A program made the position numbers and the translations under genes. This document shows positions 26,524 through 34,838 of a stretch of DNA of 64,000 nt, in pieces (within the stretch, counting starts at the first letter, position 1; each line of letters begins with the position of its first letter). This stretch comes from Mycobacterium sp. Root135 (GTDB lineage Bacteria > Actinomycetota > Actinomycetes > Mycobacteriales > Mycobacteriaceae). The stretch spans positions 143,473 to 207,472 of the forward strand of contig NZ_LMEZ01000007.1 in the NCBI RefSeq assembly GCF_001426545.1, read 5' to 3'. The notes beneath the pieces are model-generated. The model saw only the letters and a list, made by a program, of their open reading frames with translations. It did not search any database and was not told where the DNA came from.

Positions 26524-27828
26524 ATGACTGAGTACGGAGGTGGGTGGCAGGCGCCGTCGACCACGACGCCCATCCACGCGACCGTCGAGGTGCCGGGCTC
26601 CAAGTCCCAGACCAACCGCGCGCTGATCCTCGCCGCGCTGGCAAGCGCGCAGGGCACGTCGACCGTCAGCGGCGCGCTGCGCAGCCGCGACACCGACCTG
26701 ATGATCGGTGCGCTGCGGACGCTGGGGCTCTCGCTCGACGGCGCCGGAACCGACCTGACGATCGGCGGGGCGATCTCGCCCGCGGCGGACGCCAGGATCG
26801 ACTGCGGCCTCGCGGGGACCGTCCTGCGGTTCGTCCCGCCGCTCGCGGCACTCGGCAGCGAAGTCGTGACGTTCGACGGCGACGAGCAGGCCCGGTCGCG
26901 TCCGATCGCTCCCTTGCTCGACGGCTTGCGCGGTCTCGGCGTGCGCGTCGACGGTGACGCGATGCCGTTCCAGGTCCGCGGCGAGGGTGCCGTGGCCGGG
27001 GGCACCGTGCACATCGACGCCTCCTCGTCGTCGCAGTTCGTGTCGGGACTGCTGCTGTCGGGGGCCACGTTTCGGGACGGACTGACCGTCGTGCACACCG
27101 GCGAGTCCGTGCCGTCCGCGCCACATGTGGCAATGACGGTCACGATGCTGCGCGAGGCAGGCGTCTCGGTCGACGATGCGACACCCAACCGCTGGCTGAT
27201 CCAACCAGGCCCCGTCGCCGCCCGGCACTGGGACGTCGAACCCGACCTGTCGAACGCGGTCCCGTTCCTGGCGGCCGCGATCGTGACCGCGGGCACCGTG
27301 CGCATCACCGGGTGGCCGCAGGTCAGCGTGCAACCCTCGACGAACATCCTCGACTTGCTCACCAAGGCGGGTGCGATTGTGCACCAGGGTGATTCACACC
27401 TCGACGTCAAGGGTTCCATCGACGGCTACCCGGGTTTCGACGTCAACCTGCACGAGGTCGGTGAGCTGGCACCGTCGTTCGCGGCGCTGGCAGCGTTGGC
27501 CGAGTCGGGTTCGGTGTCGCACCTCAGCGGCATCGCCCATCTGCGTGGCCACGAGACCGACCGGCTGGCGGCGCTGACGGCCGAGATCAACGGCCTCGGT
27601 GGACGCTGCGAGGAGACCGCCGACGGACTGACGATCACCGCCACCCAACTGCACGGCGGGGTGTGGCACTCCTACGCCGACCACCGGATGGCGACCGCGG
27701 GCGCCATCATCGGACTGCGGACACCGGGAGTCGAGGTCGAGGACATCGGCACCACCGCCAAGACGCTGCCCGACTTCCCGGGGATGTGGGCCGACATGTT
27801 GGCCGGGCAGGCACCCGAAACCCCTTGA
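26524..27828 (+). CDS. aroA: 3-phosphoshikimate 1-carboxyvinyltransferase (EPSP synthase)
   Basis: This is a 434-residue EPSP synthase, the sixth step of the shikimate pathway. It shows the family blocks VPGSKSQTNRAL near residue 20, CGLAGTVLRF, DGDEQARSRPI, SSSQFVSGLLL, PNRW, the later GHETDRLAAL and WHSYADHRMATAGA. ATG 26524 was chosen to give MTEYGG; ATG 26515 in the same frame is possible and has AAGGAGG somewhat far upstream. It lies 16 bp before rsgA. Confidence 0.95.
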   Translation: MTEYGGGWQAPSTTTPIHATVEVPGSKSQTNRALILAALASAQGTSTVSGALRSRDTDLMIGALRTLGLSLDGAGTDLTIGGAISPAADARIDCGLAGTVLRFVPPLAALGSEVVTFDGDEQARSRPIAPLLDGLRGLGVRVDGDAMPFQVRGEGAVAGGTVHIDASSSSQFVSGLLLSGATFRDGLTVVHTGESVPSAPHVAMTVTMLREAGVSVDDATPNRWLIQPGPVAARHWDVEPDLSNAVPFLAAAIVTAGTVRITGWPQVSVQPSTNILDLLTKAGAIVHQGDSHLDVKGSIDGYPGFDVNLHEVGELAPSFAALAALAESGSVSHLSGIAHLRGHETDRLAALTAEINGLGGRCEETADGLTITATQLHGGVWHSYADHRMATAGAIIGLRTPGVEVEDIGTTAKTLPDFPGMWADMLAGQAPETP

Positions 27829-27844
27829 GAGACACAGACATCTC

Positions 27845-28825
27845 TTGAACGAGAACGACTACGACGAATCCGACGTCCGGATACGCCCCGGCCGGAGTTC
27901 CCGGCCGCGTACCAAGACCCGCCCAGAGCACTTGGACGCCCAAGCGGCGATGGTCGTCACCGTAGACCGTGGACGGTGGGGCTGCGCGCTCGGTGGCGAC
28001 CCACAACGCGTCGTCACCGCCATGCGGGCCAGGGAACTCGGCCGCACCCCGATCGTGGTCGGCGACGAGGTCGACGTCGTCGGCGACCTGTCCGGCCAGC
28101 CCGACACCCTTGCCAGGATCGTCCGACGCGGCGAGCGACGAACGGTGTTGCGGCGCACCGCCGACGACACCGATCCGACCGAACGCGTCCTCGTCGCCAA
28201 CGCCGACCAACTGCTGATGGTGGTCGCGCTGGCCGACCCGCCGCCGCGCACCGGCTTCGTCGAGCGGTCCCTGATCGCCGCCTACGTCGGCGGACTCGAG
28301 CCCATCCTGTGCCTCACCAAGACCGACCTGGCGCCCCCGGAACCGTTCGCGGCGCAGTTCGCCGGGCTGGATCTCACCGTCGTCACCGCCGGTCGCAGCG
28401 ACGACCTCGCCGTCGTCGACGATCTGTTGGTCGGCAAGTTGACGGTGCTGGTGGGCCATTCCGGCGTCGGCAAGTCCACGATGGTCAACCGACTGGTGCC
28501 CGAGGCCGGCCGCGCGGTCGGGGTGGTATCCGGCGTCGGCAAGGGCAGGCACACGTCGACTCAGTCGGTGGCCCTGCCGCTGCACGACTCGGGGTGGGTG
28601 GTCGACACTCCGGGAATCCGGTCCTTCGGGCTTGCCCACATCGCGCCCGCCGACGTCATGCTGGCATTCTCCGACCTCGCCGAAGCCATCGAGAAGTGCC
28701 CCCGCGGCTGCGGGCACCTCGGGCCGCCGTCGGATCCCGACTGCGCACTCGACGAGCTGACGGGCCACACTGCCGACCGCGTCGCCGCCACCCGCCGACT
28801 GCTGACCGCGATGGCCGCCGACTAG
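27845..28825 (+). CDS. rsgA: Ribosome small subunit-dependent GTPase RsgA
   Basis: This 326-residue circularly permuted GTPase assists late 30S maturation. An N-terminal OB-type region is followed by LTKTDL (G4), GHSGVGKSTMVNRL (G1) and DTPGIRSFG (G3), the permuted order. The C-terminal zinc site reads CPRGCGHLGPPSDPDC. The TTG start gives MNENDYDESDVRIRPG, which aligns with the Mtb form a few residues in. It probably belongs to one transcript with aroA and the methyltransferase that follows. Confidence 0.94.
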   Translation: MNENDYDESDVRIRPGRSSRPRTKTRPEHLDAQAAMVVTVDRGRWGCALGGDPQRVVTAMRARELGRTPIVVGDEVDVVGDLSGQPDTLARIVRRGERRTVLRRTADDTDPTERVLVANADQLLMVVALADPPPRTGFVERSLIAAYVGGLEPILCLTKTDLAPPEPFAAQFAGLDLTVVTAGRSDDLAVVDDLLVGKLTVLVGHSGVGKSTMVNRLVPEAGRAVGVVSGVGKGRHTSTQSVALPLHDSGWVVDTPGIRSFGLAHIAPADVMLAFSDLAEAIEKCPRGCGHLGPPSDPDCALDELTGHTADRVAATRRLLTAMAAD

Positions 28826-28827
28826 GG

Positions 28828-29478
28828 ATGGACTTCCTCGACCGCACGCGCGACGGGTATGACGCCGCCGCAACGGGGTTCGCCGCGTTGTTCGAGAACT
28901 ACCTCGACGACAAGCCGATCGAGAAGGCCATGCTGGCGGCATTCGCCGAGCTGGTACACGCCACCGGAAACACCTCGGTCGCCGACGTCGGCTGCGGCAC
29001 CGGCGTCACCACCAGGATCCTGGCCAGCCTAGGCGTCGAACCCACTGGAATCGACCTGTCCCCCAACATGATCGCCGAAGCGCGCACGCGAGCTCCCGAA
29101 CTCGGATTCGAGGTCGGGTCGATGACCTCGCTCGAGCTCCCCGACACGAGCATCGGCGGAGTCTGTGCGTGGTACTCCACCATCCACGTCCCGGATTCGC
29201 ATCTGCCGCAGGCGTTCTCCGAATTCCACCGCGTGCTCGTCGGCGGCGGTGTCGCACTGCTGGCCTTCCAGGTCGGCGACCGGCCTCGGCGATTGACCGA
29301 GGCGTTCGGCACGCCACTCGACCTGGAGTTCATCCGGCGCGAACCCGCAGCCGTCGCCGCCACGCTGGAGGCAGCCGGGCTGCCCGTCTACTCGACCACC
29401 GTGCGCGAACCGGACGACGACGGCGTCCAGACCACTGCGCAGGCCTTCCTCGTCGCGCGCAAGCGCTCCGCTCGATAG
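28828..29478 (+). CDS. Class I SAM-dependent methyltransferase
   Basis: This 216-residue protein has SAM motif VADVGCGTGVTT at about residues 52-63 and GIDLSPNMIAEAR as motif II. WYSTIHVPDSHLPQAF and GGVALLAFQVGD follow. The start ATG 28828 follows the rsgA stop by two bases (TAGGGATG). Motifs fit a small-molecule (ubiE-like) methyltransferase. The substrate is unknown. Confidence 0.86.
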   Translation: MDFLDRTRDGYDAAATGFAALFENYLDDKPIEKAMLAAFAELVHATGNTSVADVGCGTGVTTRILASLGVEPTGIDLSPNMIAEARTRAPELGFEVGSMTSLELPDTSIGGVCAWYSTIHVPDSHLPQAFSEFHRVLVGGGVALLAFQVGDRPRRLTEAFGTPLDLEFIRREPAAVAATLEAAGLPVYSTTVREPDDDGVQTTAQAFLVARKRSAR

Positions 29479-29490
29479 CCTGAGACGGAC

Positions 29491-30339
29491 ATGACACCGG
29501 TACCCGAGATCACGCTCAACGACGGCGCACGCATACCCCAGCTCGGATTCGGCGTCTACAAGGTCGCCCCCGACGAGACCGCGGCGGCGGTCAGGACCGC
29601 GCTCGAGATCGGCTACCGCCACCTCGACACGGCGGCGATGTACCACAACGAGGCGGGCGTGGGCCGCGGCATTCGCGAAGCGGGCGTCGACCGAGCCGAC
29701 GTCTACGTCACCAGCAAGCTCGACAACGGATTCCACGAACCAGACGCTGCGCGTATGGCATTCGACGACACGCTCACCGCGATCGGGTCGGACTACGTCG
29801 ACCTGTACTTGATCCACTGGCCGCTCCCCACCCGCTACGGCGGGGACTTCGTCTCGACCTGGCGCACCCTCGAAGAGTTCGCAGCCGACGGTCGCGCACG
29901 CAGCATCGGGGTGTCCAACTTCCACGTCCCGCACCTCGAGCGGCTCGCGGCTGAGACCGACACCGTGCCCGCCGTCAACCAGGTGGAGGCACACCCCTAC
30001 TTCACCAACGCCTCGGTCCGGGACTACTGCAAGCAAGACGGCATTGCGTTCCAGGCCTGGTCGCCGCTGGGCCGCGGCACGCTGCTCGACGACCCGGTCA
30101 TCCAGCGGGTGGCTGCGGCGGCGGGCAGGTCGCCGGCTCAGGTGGTGCTGCGCTGGCATCTCCAACGCGGCGACGTGGTGTTTCCGAAGTCGGTGTCACC
30201 CCGACGCATCGCCGAGAACTTCGCGGTGTTCGACTTCGCACTCGGTGCCGACGACGTGGCGGCGATCGACGGCCTGGACCGGGGCGCCGCCGGCCGCGTC
30301 GGCTCCAACCCCGACACGTTCGACGTCATCACGCGGTGA
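29491..30339 (+). CDS. Aldo/keto reductase (first of tandem pair)
   Basis: This is a 282-residue aldo/keto reductase of the AKR5 type. The catalytic tetrad can be read as Asp in YRHLDTAAMY, Tyr in the same block, Lys in TSKLDNG and His in LIHWPLPT. The NADPH-binding end is VVFPKSVSPRRIAENFAVFDF. It has the same length as the next gene and is clearly its paralogue. It is probably a cytosolic carbonyl detoxification enzyme, as Mtb Rv2971 is thought to be. It starts 12 bp after the methyltransferase gene. Confidence 0.93.
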   Translation: MTPVPEITLNDGARIPQLGFGVYKVAPDETAAAVRTALEIGYRHLDTAAMYHNEAGVGRGIREAGVDRADVYVTSKLDNGFHEPDAARMAFDDTLTAIGSDYVDLYLIHWPLPTRYGGDFVSTWRTLEEFAADGRARSIGVSNFHVPHLERLAAETDTVPAVNQVEAHPYFTNASVRDYCKQDGIAFQAWSPLGRGTLLDDPVIQRVAAAAGRSPAQVVLRWHLQRGDVVFPKSVSPRRIAENFAVFDFALGADDVAAIDGLDRGAAGRVGSNPDTFDVITR

Positions 30340-30535
30340 GATCCCGACTCACCGAGATTCGCACCGCCGCACTAAAGATCACCCGACGCGCGATATCCGT
30401 GCCCGTGAACGGGTGCGACGCTGAACCGCGTCCCCGCCAGCGTTCGTGTATCGACGAGACCGCGTCTGACCACGGTTTGTGTTCCGGCCTAAACGGGCAC
30501 GCACAGGAGGGCAAATTGCCAAAGGAGGCTCATTC

Positions 30536-31384
30536 ATGACGAACGTACCAACGATCGAACTCAGCACCGGTGCGCACATTCCGCAGCTCGGATTCGGCGT
30601 CTACCAAATCGATCCCGACAAGACCGCAGATGCGGTCAAGACGGCACTGGACATTGGCTACCGACACATCGACACCGCCGAGATGTATCAGAACGAGGCC
30701 GGTGTCGGCCAAGGCGTGCGCGATTCCGGGCTGGACCGCGCAGACGTGTTCGTCACCAGCAAGCTCAACAACGGTTTCCACGAACCCGATGACGCGCGCA
30801 AGGCGTTCGACGAGACGCTGAGCAAGCTCGGCTTCGACTACGTGGACCTCTTCCTCATCCACTGGCCGCTGCCGACGCGCTACAACAACGACTTCATCTC
30901 GACGTGGCAGACGCTGGAGGAGTTCCGGCGTGACGGGCGGGCCCGCGCCATCGGCGTGTCGAACTTCCAGGTCGCGCATCTCGAGCGGCTGGCCAACGAG
31001 ACCGACACCGTGCCCTCGGTGAACCAGATCGAGGTACATCCGTACTTCGTCAACGACGAGGTGCGTCAGTACTGCATCGAGCACGGCATCGCCGTGGAGG
31101 CGTGGTCCCCCATCGCCCAGGGAAAGGTGCTCGACGACCCGGTCGTCACGCAGATCGCCGAGGCGTCGGGCAAGTCCCCCGCCCAGGTGGTGCTGCGTTG
31201 GCACATCCAGCGCGGTGACATCGTCTTCCCGAAGTCGGTGACGCCCAAGCGGATCGAAGAGAACTTTGCGCTGTTCGACTTCGAGCTGAGCGATCACGAC
31301 GTCGACGCGTTGACCGCACTCGACAAGGGCGAGGAAGGCCGCACCGGCCCGAACCCGGACACGTTCGACTACATCCCGGACTGA
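30536..31384 (+). CDS. Aldo/keto reductase (second of tandem pair)
   Basis: This is a 282-residue aldo/keto reductase with the same tetrad (YRHIDTAEMY, TSKLNNG, LIHWPLPT) and cofactor loop VVLRWHIQRGDIVFPKSV. ATG 30536 has a near-perfect AAAGGAGG 7 bases upstream, stronger than that of its paralogue. The frame is open for 19 further codons upstream, but without such a site. The 196-bp gap before it may hold its own promoter. A perfect hairpin terminator follows. Confidence 0.94.
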   Translation: MTNVPTIELSTGAHIPQLGFGVYQIDPDKTADAVKTALDIGYRHIDTAEMYQNEAGVGQGVRDSGLDRADVFVTSKLNNGFHEPDDARKAFDETLSKLGFDYVDLFLIHWPLPTRYNNDFISTWQTLEEFRRDGRARAIGVSNFQVAHLERLANETDTVPSVNQIEVHPYFVNDEVRQYCIEHGIAVEAWSPIAQGKVLDDPVVTQIAEASGKSPAQVVLRWHIQRGDIVFPKSVTPKRIEENFALFDFELSDHDVDALTALDKGEEGRTGPNPDTFDYIPD

Positions 31385-31396
31385 CCTCCCCACGCG

Positions 31397-31443
31397 AAGA
31401 CGGCGGGGAGATCGCGAATCGCGATCTCCCCGCCGTCTTTTCG
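31397..31443. terminator. Bidirectional terminator between aldo/keto reductase and desA3
   Basis: A perfect 20-bp stem (AAGACGGCGGGGAGATCGCG at 31397-31416 with its complement at 31420-31439) closes on a 3-base loop and runs into TTTT. The arms read equally well from both strands, so it can end both the aldo/keto reductase transcript and the converging desA3 transcript. Confidence 0.93.
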
Positions 31444-31450
31444 TAAGGCG

Positions 31451-32677
31451 CTAGGCAGCCTGCTTGGCGCGCCGTCGGGCCCGCACCGCGGCGATGGCCG
31501 ACTTGAGTCCACCACGCTCGCTGGGCTCGAGTTCGGCGAACATGCGCTCGCTGCGTGTCTCCGGGGCGTCGTCAGCAGTGTCGCGCAGGAACTTGTCCGG
31601 CAATGACAACTTGGCGATGGTGCGCCACGTCTTTCCGTACTGCACCGCGAAATTGCCCGTCGTGTAAGGCAAGTCGTACTTCTCGCAGATCTGCTTCACG
31701 CGCACGCTGATCTCGTGCAACCGGTTGCTTGGCAGGTCCGGATAGAGGTGGTGCTCGATTTGGTGGCACAGGTTGCCGCTCATGAACCGCAGCGTGGGTC
31801 CGGCTTCGAAGTTGGCGCTTCCCAACATCTGTCGCAGGTACCACTGGCCCCTGCTCTCGCCAACCATGTCGGTCTTGGTGAACTTCTCCGCACCGTCGGG
31901 GAAGTGACCGCAGAAGATCACGGCGTTGGCCCAGACGTTGCGGATGACGTTGGCGACCGCGTTGGCCGTCAGCGTCGACTTGTACGTGGCACCTGGCGAC
32001 ATCGCCGTCAGCGCGGGGTAGGCGACGTAGTCCTTTAGCACCTGATGACCGGCCTTGACGCCGAACTCGCGGATGCGCTCCATCGTGGCTTCACGGTCGT
32101 CGCGGCCCTTGGAGATCTTTCCGAGCTCGAGGTGCTGAAGTCCGACGCCCCACTCGAATCCGATCGCCAGGAGCGTGTTGAACAGCAAGTTGCCGTACAG
32201 GTTGAACGGCGTCCACTTGGCGTCCCGGGTCACGCGGATGACGCCGTAGCCGACGTCGTCGTCCATCCCGAGGATGTTGGTGTACTTGTGATGCATGAAG
32301 TTGTGGGTGAACCGCCAGTGTTTGGACGCGCCGCTCATGTCCCACTCCCACGTCGAGGAGTGAATCTCGGGGTCGTTCATCCAGTCCCACTGGCCGTGCA
32401 TGACGTTGTGGCCGATTTCCATGTTCTCGACGATCTTGGCCACGCCGAGTGTCACGGTGCCTGCCCACCACGCCGAGCGCTTGGAGCCCGCGGCCAGCAT
32501 CAGCCGGCCTGCGACCTCGAGTGCGCGCTGTGCGGCAATGGTGCGGCGGATGTAGCGGGAGTCGCGCTCACCGCGGGAGTCTTCGATGTCCTGCCGGATC
32601 GCGTCCAGCTCGTTGCCCAGATTTTCGATGTCCGCTTCAGTCAGATGCGTGAATGCGGGTACGTCGGTAATTGCCAT
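31451..32677 (-). CDS. desA3: Membrane acyl-CoA delta-9 desaturase DesA3
   Basis: This is a 408-residue membrane-bound diiron desaturase that makes oleoyl-type acyl chains from stearoyl-CoA. The three histidine boxes are visible: HNVMHGQWDWMND, HNFMHHKYTN and HQIEHHLYPD. Hydrophobic spans lie between them. Its redox partner is encoded just upstream (32747-33892), as Rv3229c/Rv3230c in Mtb. A palindromic operator candidate lies 33-56 bp before the start. The C-terminus is basic (RARRRAKQAA). Confidence 0.94.
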   Translation of the reverse strand: MAITDVPAFTHLTEADIENLGNELDAIRQDIEDSRGERDSRYIRRTIAAQRALEVAGRLMLAAGSKRSAWWAGTVTLGVAKIVENMEIGHNVMHGQWDWMNDPEIHSSTWEWDMSGASKHWRFTHNFMHHKYTNILGMDDDVGYGVIRVTRDAKWTPFNLYGNLLFNTLLAIGFEWGVGLQHLELGKISKGRDDREATMERIREFGVKAGHQVLKDYVAYPALTAMSPGATYKSTLTANAVANVIRNVWANAVIFCGHFPDGAEKFTKTDMVGESRGQWYLRQMLGSANFEAGPTLRFMSGNLCHQIEHHLYPDLPSNRLHEISVRVKQICEKYDLPYTTGNFAVQYGKTWRTIAKLSLPDKFLRDTADDAPETRSERMFAELEPSERGGLKSAIAAVRARRRAKQAA

Positions 32678-32709
32678 CGTTCAGCCTCCTGTCAACTGCC
32701 TACGCTAGC

Positions 32710-32733
32710 GTAACCTACGATCCCGTAGGTTAC
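32710..32733. promoter_or_regulatory. Palindromic operator candidate before desA3
   Basis: GTAACCTACG (32710-32719) and CGTAGGTTAC (32724-32733) are perfect 10-bp inverted repeats around ATCC. The size and geometry suit a TetR-family dimer. A related, less perfect copy lies before the reductase gene, suggesting one regulator for both halves of the desaturase system. The regulator is not identified. Confidence 0.7.
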
Positions 32734-32746
32734 TAGCCGGTAAAGC

Positions 32747-33892
32747 TCAGACATCCAGCACGCAATCGCCAGACGCTGCGGAAACGCACGTCTGCACCCG
32801 GCTGCCCGGCTCGTGCTCGACGCCGGTTCGCAGATCCCGGACGTGCCCCTCGACGAGCCCGACGACACAGGACTGACAGATACCCATCCGGCATCCGAAC
32901 GGCATCCGAATCCCCGCGTCCTCGCCCGCATCCATCAGCGACGTGGCGGCGTCGACCTCGACGGTCTTGCCGCTGCGCTCGAACGTGACGGTTCCGCCAG
33001 TGCCGTGCACGGGCGCCCGCGTGGCGGCAAACCGCTCCAGGTGCAGCCGGTCGCCGATCCCCTCCGCCGACCAGACGCGGTGCGCGTCGTCGAGCATGGC
33101 CCCAGGGCCACACGCCCACGCCTGACGCTCGCGCCAGTCGGGTACGACCTCGGCCAGCTTGGCCAGGTCGAGCCGGCCCTCCGTACGCGTCGAACGCACC
33201 GTCAACCGGTACCCGTCGTGCGCGTCGTGCAGCCGGGCCAGTTCGTCGGCGAACATCACGTCGGATTCGGTCGGCGCGGAGTGCACGTGGACGACGTGAC
33301 CCGGGGCGCCGATGCCGTCGCGGCGCGCGAGCGTCCGCAGCATCGACATCACCGGCGTGATGCCCGATCCGGCCGTCAAGAACAACACCGACGGGGGCGC
33401 GGGATCCGGCAGGACGAAGTTGCCCTGCGGTGCCGCCAGCCGCACGATGGTTCCCGGGCTCACGCCTCCCACCAGGTGACTGGACAGGAAGCCCTCGGGC
33501 ATCGCCTTGACGGTGATCGTGATGGTGCGGTCCCGGGTGACGGGAGTCGAGGTCAGCGAATACGACCGCCAGCGCCAGCGACCGTCCATCAGCACGCCGA
33601 TGCCGACGTACTGACCGGGCTCGTAGCCGAAGTGAAAACCCCAGCCCGGCTTGATCACCAGTGTCGCGGAGTCGACCGTCTCGCGGCGCACCTCGACCAC
33701 GCGGCCGCGGAGTTCACGCGCCGACCACAGCGGGTTGGCCAGCTTCAGATAGTCATCCGGCAGCAACGGCGTGGTGATGCGCCCGACGACCGAACGCAGT
33801 GCCTGTAAACCAGGATGCTTGGTGCCGCCCTTGGGAATTGGGCGAATGGTGTCGGCCACGTTGGCCGCAATCTTGATCTCGTTCTTGGCCAT
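32747..33892 (-). CDS. Flavin/2Fe-2S oxidoreductase, electron donor for DesA3 (Rv3230c-like)
   Basis: This 381-residue protein has a flavodoxin-reductase-like FAD/NAD(P)H part (RWRWRSYSLTS for FAD, FLTAGSGITPVMSML for NADPH) and a C-terminal plant-type ferredoxin domain. Cluster cysteines are in CRMGICQSCVVG and a later QTCVSA. In Mtb this protein supplies electrons to DesA3. It lies 69 bp upstream of desA3 on the same strand, with its own operator candidate before it. Confidence 0.93.
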   Translation of the reverse strand: MAKNEIKIAANVADTIRPIPKGGTKHPGLQALRSVVGRITTPLLPDDYLKLANPLWSARELRGRVVEVRRETVDSATLVIKPGWGFHFGYEPGQYVGIGVLMDGRWRWRSYSLTSTPVTRDRTITITVKAMPEGFLSSHLVGGVSPGTIVRLAAPQGNFVLPDPAPPSVLFLTAGSGITPVMSMLRTLARRDGIGAPGHVVHVHSAPTESDVMFADELARLHDAHDGYRLTVRSTRTEGRLDLAKLAEVVPDWRERQAWACGPGAMLDDAHRVWSAEGIGDRLHLERFAATRAPVHGTGGTVTFERSGKTVEVDAATSLMDAGEDAGIRMPFGCRMGICQSCVVGLVEGHVRDLRTGVEHEPGSRVQTCVSAASGDCVLDV

Positions 33893-33944
33893 GACGGCTC
33901 CTGCTCACCTTCGCCTGAATGTCCGCGAGCCAGCTCGCGGCCAG

Positions 33945-33967
33945 CAACCTACGGTACCGTAACTTAG
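33945..33967. promoter_or_regulatory. Operator-like imperfect palindrome before the DesA3 reductase gene
   Basis: CAACCTACG (33945-33953) and CGTAACTTAG (33958-33967) flank GTAC. The left half equals the AACCTACG core of the site before desA3 and the right half is a partial match; the spacer is again 4 bases. The site is 53-75 bp before the reductase start. Coregulation with desA3 is inferred. Confidence 0.6.
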
Positions 33968-33984
33968 GGCGTGCCAGCCAGACC

Positions 33985-34488
33985 TCAGAGCAGCTCGAGC
34001 AGAAACGGCAACTCCTGGGTGGCGTACCAGGCCAAGTCGTGGTCCTGCGCGTCACCGACGGTCAGTTCGGCATCCTCGTCCCCGAAATCTGCCAGGTCGA
34101 CCACCTCGATCGCAGCCCTGACGGACGGCTCCGCTCCCGCGTTGTCGAGGTACGCGGCGACGACGTCGCCGACGCCGATCGGCCCCGCCAACCTCACGAC
34201 GGCGTCGTCGAGATCCGGGCGGATCGTCGCGCCCTCGACGTCGGCCACCAGCACCGCCCGCCGCAGCGGAAGCCCGCCGGTATCACTCCCCTCGGCGGCC
34301 AGCAGTCGCAACGACGCCAGCGCGGCCTCGCGCAGCGCGACTTCGGCAAGTTCGTCGTCGTCGCCTTCCGCGTAGGACTCCCGCAGCGTCGGAGTGACGG
34401 CGAACGCCGTCCCGCTCAAGGCATGCATGGACTGATCGGCGACGAGGCGCTGAAGCATGGCCAGGGTCGCAGGAATGTAGACACGCAC
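33985..34488 (-). CDS. Conserved hypothetical protein (Rv3231c-like, DUF6912)
   Basis: This 167-residue protein begins MRVYIPATLAMLQRLVAD and is acidic in its second half. It has no membrane span and no catalytic motif that I can identify; blocks such as YAEGDDDELAEVALREAALASLRLL and YLDNAGAEPSVRAAIEVVDLADFGDEDAEL are family-like. It is in the place of Rv3231c. In Mtb it is followed closely by ppk2, whereas here an insertion element separates the two. Confidence 0.82.
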   Translation of the reverse strand: MRVYIPATLAMLQRLVADQSMHALSGTAFAVTPTLRESYAEGDDDELAEVALREAALASLRLLAAEGSDTGGLPLRRAVLVADVEGATIRPDLDDAVVRLAGPIGVGDVVAAYLDNAGAEPSVRAAIEVVDLADFGDEDAELTVGDAQDHDLAWYATQELPFLLELL

Positions 34489-34674
34489 CAGGGCAGACTA
34501 GCTGGCTGTAGGTCGAGTCAAGGGGTGTGGAGGCCGTAGTGGGCCGCCGCCCGGGGTGGGGCGTGATTTAGTGCGTCCGGTGGTGTTGCTTGGAGTTGAC
34601 GGGTGCCTGGCGCCCACGCTGATGTATGCAACCTCGGGTGGGTTATCTGGCGTCGTTCGGGCTGCCTATGGAGG

Positions 34675-34758
34675 CGAAGGGCCGGGTGCCAAGCTAGTCA
34701 CGGCGTAACCCGATGAGGGGTCCGCCATAGCGGTCACGGCATCTGATCCGGCCCTTCG
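34675..34758 (-). ncRNA. Candidate bridge RNA segment of the IS110-type element
   Basis: In the noncoding DNA downstream of the transposase, CGAAGGGCCGG (34675-34685) pairs perfectly with CCGGCCCTTCG (34748-34758) and encloses 62 bases. The enclosed part carries the direct repeat GTCACGGC twice (34697-34704 and 34733-34740). IS110-family recombinases use a structured bridge RNA from the noncoding end, and this is the most structured part of that region. The RNA assignment, its ends and its strand are inference. Confidence 0.4.
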
Positions 34759-34838
34759 TCCCGTCCGTCTAGCGTGGCACTACCGACGGAAGTTGTGAAG
34801 GGGGTCTGATCAGTCCTTTCGCGGTTGGTGTCGAGGGT

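Noticed and set aside
26479..27384. N-terminal extension of the SRAP gene
   Set aside because: The catalytic cysteine must be residue 2 after the start; the extension is antisense to aroA.
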